Below, piece after piece: positions 61,970-64,000 of a DNA stretch of 64,000 bases; position 1 is the stretch's first letter; each line of letters opens with the position of its first letter. A program made the position numbers and the translations under genes. The notes beneath the pieces are model-generated. The model was given only the letters and a program-made list of their open reading frames with translations. It did not search any database and had not been told where the DNA came from. The stretch spans positions 58,067-122,066 of the forward strand of contig NZ_PDWM01000004.1 of assembly GCF_010093225.1 (NCBI RefSeq), read 5' to 3'. This DNA is from Pseudoxanthomonas koreensis. Lineage in GTDB: Bacteria; Pseudomonadota; Gammaproteobacteria; Xanthomonadales; Xanthomonadaceae.

Positions 61970-62530
61970 TCAGGCCAGTTGCCGGTTCAGCCACGCCCGG
62001 GCGAAGCGCAGGTCGCGGTCGACCGTCGGTACCGAGATCTCGAGCACCGTTGCGATCTCCTCGTGCGACATGCCACCGAAATAGGCCAGTTCCACCGCGC
62101 GCCCGGCGCGCTCGTCGCGTCCGCTCAGTTGCTCCAGCGCCTGGTGCAGCGCGAGCACGTCGTAGTCGCCGGCATCCTCGTTGTGGGCGCCCCCCTGGTC
62201 CACCTGCGACAGGGTGACGTTGACCGCGCCGCCGCCGCGCTTGGCGGCGACGTTGGCGCGCGCGTGGTCGACCAGCACCGCGCGCATCTTCAGCGCGGCC
62301 AGGGCGAAGAAGTGCGCACGGTCGGCGTAGCCGACATCGCGGCCGAGCATGCGCAACAGCGCTTCGTGCACCAGCGACGTCGGCCGCAGGGTGGCATCGC
62401 CGTGCGCCTGGCCCAGCCGCGAGGCGGCCATCTCGCGCAACGCCTCGTAGACGGCATCGAACAGCTGCTCGCGCGCCTGCAGGTCGCCGGAGCGCCAGGA
62501 CAGCAGGAGTCGGGTGATGTCGTCGGGCAA
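61970..62530 (-). CDS. ECF sigma factor of the Xanthomonad kinase-linked type
   Basis: The protein has sigma region 2 (ITRLLLSWRSGDLQAREQLFDAVYEALREMAASRL and LRPTSLVHEALLRML...RAHFFALAALKMRAVLVDHAR) and sigma region 4 with a helix-turn-helix (LAYFGGMSHEEIATVLEISVPTVDRDLRFARAWL). These match the sigma-70 ECF subgroup whose genes neighbour Ser/Thr kinases. No anti-sigma gene is present; the kinase downstream probably replaces it. I chose the TTG at 62530 (186 residues), preceded by GGGGGAAA. An in-frame TTG at 62587 is the alternative, but it sits immediately before a perfect TATAAT on the same strand, which looks like the promoter. Confidence 0.88.
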   Translation of the reverse strand: MPDDITRLLLSWRSGDLQAREQLFDAVYEALREMAASRLGQAHGDATLRPTSLVHEALLRMLGRDVGYADRAHFFALAALKMRAVLVDHARANVAAKRGGGAVNVTLSQVDQGGAHNEDAGDYDVLALHQALEQLSGRDERAGRAVELAYFGGMSHEEIATVLEISVPTVDRDLRFARAWLNRQLA

Positions 62531-62576
62531 GCCTGTTTCCCCCGGCGGCCGATACCCGGGCCGCGCAACAGCCTGG

Positions 62577-62582
62577 ATTATA
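62577..62582 (-). promoter_or_regulatory. Candidate -10 box of the ECF sigma/kinase operon
   Basis: TATAAT on the minus strand (62582-62577) lies 46 nt before the preferred TTG start. The -35 region is not consensus. Its presence argues against the longer sigma-factor start at 62587. Confidence 0.45.
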
Positions 62583-62662
62583 GGCAATACCGCGGCGGCA
62601 CCGTGCCGGTGAAGGCCAGCGCATCCAGGCCCTGTGCCCGACCAGCGCCTGCCCCCCTCTTC

Positions 62663-63463
62663 TCAACTCCAGCCCGCGTCCACCACGAACTCCTGCGCCG
62701 TGATCGCGCGGGCCTGGTCGGAGGCGAGAAACAACACCGCCGCGGCGATGTCATCCGGCCACACCTTGTCGGGCAGGCACTGGTTGCGCCGGATCTCGTG
62801 CTCGCCCTCCTCGTCCAGCCACAGCTCGACCTGGCGCTCGGTCATCACCCAGCCCGGCGTGACCACGTTGATCCGGATGCGCTGCGCACCCAGTTCACGG
62901 GCCAGCCCGCGCGTGAGTCCGTTCACCGACGATTTGGCAGTCGCATACACCGGATAGCCGGCGTTCCGGATCCGCCAGCCATTCGATCCGAGATTGACGA
63001 TCGAGCCGCCACCGAGGCGGCGCATGCCCGGCAGCACCGACTGGATGGCGAAGAAGGCCGGGCGCTGGTTGACCGCCACGCAACGGTCCCAGTATTCGGG
63101 GGTGACGTCCTGGAGCGCATGCCGGTCGTCGCTGCCGACGTTGTTTACCAGGACATGGAAGTCGCCCAGTTCGGCCGCCGCCTCGGCGATGGCCTGCTGC
63201 AGGGCGGCTACGTCGGTGACGTCGCAGCGCCGGTGCCAGGGACGGGGATGGCCGGCGGCGTGCACGCGCCGCGCCAGCGCGCTGCTGGCGTCGTCGGCGA
63301 TATCGACGAAAGCGACTCGTGCACCCTGTCGCGCGAACGCCTCCACCAGCGCCGCGCCGATGCCGCTGCCGCCGCCGGTGATGAACACCCTGCGGCCGGC
63401 CAGTTGCGGATAGACCGCCTGCTCCAGGTGCCCGCTGCCATCGCTCGCCGGTGTCGCCGTCAT
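62663..63463 (-). CDS. SDR oxidoreductase, D-xylose/L-arabinose 1-dehydrogenase-like
   Basis: The 266-residue classical short-chain dehydrogenase has the nucleotide motif TGGGSGIG (~28-35), NNVG in place of NNAG, and the catalytic Ser plus YxxxK (YATAK). The DDRHALQDVTPEYWD stretch and the ending VLFLASDQARAITAQEFVVDAGWS closely resemble Caulobacter xylose dehydrogenase. Oxidation of an aldopentose to its lactone with NAD(P)+ is therefore a reasonable but unproven guess. No other sugar-catabolism gene is nearby. The start at 63463 has AGGAGAGGGG directly upstream. It lies 132 nt upstream of the sigma factor gene, in the same direction. Confidence 0.88.
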   Translation of the reverse strand: MTATPASDGSGHLEQAVYPQLAGRRVFITGGGSGIGAALVEAFARQGARVAFVDIADDASSALARRVHAAGHPRPWHRRCDVTDVAALQQAIAEAAAELGDFHVLVNNVGSDDRHALQDVTPEYWDRCVAVNQRPAFFAIQSVLPGMRRLGGGSIVNLGSNGWRIRNAGYPVYATAKSSVNGLTRGLARELGAQRIRINVVTPGWVMTERQVELWLDEEGEHEIRRNQCLPDKVWPDDIAAAVLFLASDQARAITAQEFVVDAGWS

Positions 63464-63561
63464 GCCCCTCTCCTGTGCCGGATGCGGTCGGAACGGGTCC
63501 ACGCGCATCGAACCTGGTTGGACTTACGCGATGCGTGCCTGGCGACCCCGCGCCGGGCAAC

Positions 63562-63585
63562 AAAAAAGCCGGCATGGCGGCCGGC
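63562..63585 (-). terminator. Terminator of tRNA-Val
   Basis: On the minus strand GCCGGC-CGCCAT-GCCGGC is followed by six T residues (63567-63562). It lies 40 nt after the tRNA 3' end. Confidence 0.88.
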
Positions 63586-63625
63586 TGGTTCTTCCCACGA
63601 AACGCCCCCGAATCAGGGCCTTAGG

Positions 63626-63700
63626 TGGTGGGCGGTACAGGGTTCGAACCTGTGACCCCTACCATGTCAAGGTAGTGCTCTACCGCTGAGCTAACCGCCC
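63626..63700 (-). tRNA. tRNA-Val (anticodon GAC)
   Basis: The 75-nt cloverleaf has acceptor GGGCGGT/ACCGCCC, discriminator A, encoded CCA, anticodon stem CTACC/GGTAG with loop TTGACAT (anticodon GAC), and T arm ACAGG-TTCGAAC-CCTGT. The D loop is short (AGCGGTA). Confidence 0.98.
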
Positions 63701-63743
63701 GGTGCTGCATCCCCCGCGCGGATTGCCGGCGACAGGGGCGCGC

Positions 63744-63773
63744 ATTCTACCCCGCCGGCGGGGAGGGCCACAA
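63744..63773 (-). promoter_or_regulatory. Promoter of tRNA-Val
   Basis: On the minus strand -35 TTGTGG (63773-63768) and -10 TAGAAT (63749-63744) are 18 bp apart. Initiation would be ~37 nt before the mature tRNA. Confidence 0.65.
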
Positions 63774-63812
63774 CCGCCAGACTGCGCCCGCCGGACCGGG
63801 CGCCTTGCAGGG

Positions 63813-63893
63813 GCGGGCATGACCGCAACCCCGACGCCACCGGCCCAGGCGACATTCTCATGGTCCCGACGCCCGTGTCGCGGTCATGCCCGC
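63813..63893. repeat. 14-bp inverted repeat in the terminal gene-free stretch
   Basis: GCGGGCATGACCGC (63813-63826) and GCGGTCATGCCCGC (63880-63893) are perfect inverted copies across 53 nt. CCCGACGCC also occurs twice inside as a direct repeat. No gene is supported in 63701-64000: the open frame there runs into tRNA-Val. A further GTAGGAGC element begins at 63972 and may be cut by the window edge. Confidence 0.6.
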
Positions 63894-64000
63894 TTGTGTC
63901 TACCCGAACCGGTAGCCTTGAGTGGAGAGCGATGTGCGGCACGCCGATAGCCCGTTGTGTTGCGAGCACGTGTAGGAGCCTGAGCGGCCGCACATCGACC

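Noticed and set aside
63691..63993. 100-codon minus-strand open frame at the window end
   Set aside because: It runs into the tRNA-Val gene, has no ribosome-binding site and resembles no protein.

Overview
The window is a contiguous piece of a high-GC gammaproteobacterial chromosome, most likely from the Xanthomonadaceae/Lysobacteraceae (Lysobacter, Luteimonas, Pseudoxanthomonas or a relative). Pointers are the housekeeping order dapE-arsC-dapD-glnD-map / rpsB-tsf-pyrH-frr-uppS-cdsA-dxr-rseP-bamA, the pyrG-eno-ftsB-ispD-ispF-truD block, an ECF sigma factor of the type common in Xanthomonads, and many short palindromic repeats that begin with GTAG. I see no prophage, transposase or CRISPR array.

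Layout. 1-9.9 kb: the end-truncated RNase R gene, tRNA-Leu(CAG), an SLC13-type transporter, parC, thiopurine methyltransferase, bacterioferritin, a penicillin-acylase-family hydrolase and an I78 inhibitor-like lipoprotein. 10-13.7 kb: asnB, preceded by an Asn-codon-rich leader peptide and attenuator, and a divergent UbiB-type kinase. 13.9-19.8 kb (minus strand): lysine/nitrogen genes dapE, arsC-like, dapD, glnD and map. 19.8-30.4 kb (plus strand): translation, isoprenoid, phospholipid and envelope genes rpsB to bamA. 30.5-36.8 kb (minus strand): truD, ispF, ispD, ftsB, eno, pyrG and a small exported protein. 37-39 kb: parE.

39-62.6 kb (minus strand) is the accessory part. In transcription order it holds an ECF sigma factor, a transmembrane Hanks-type Ser/Thr kinase with a TPR-like tail, a SapC-family protein, a 5,852-residue two-partner-secretion adhesin and its TpsB transporter. 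Sigma factor plus kinase look like a sensing pair, and SapC plus TpsA plus TpsB look like an adhesin export unit. Placing the second under control of the first is inference from synteny. The window ends with a sugar-dehydrogenase-like SDR gene and tRNA-Val(GAC).

The most interesting signals are (1) a complete transcription attenuator for asnB, with a 32-codon leader containing seven Asn codons and mutually exclusive terminator/antiterminator arms, (2) GTAG-headed repeats that supply the TAG stop codon of four genes (dapE, truD, ispF, ispD), and (3) the sigma/kinase/SapC/giant adhesin neighbourhood.
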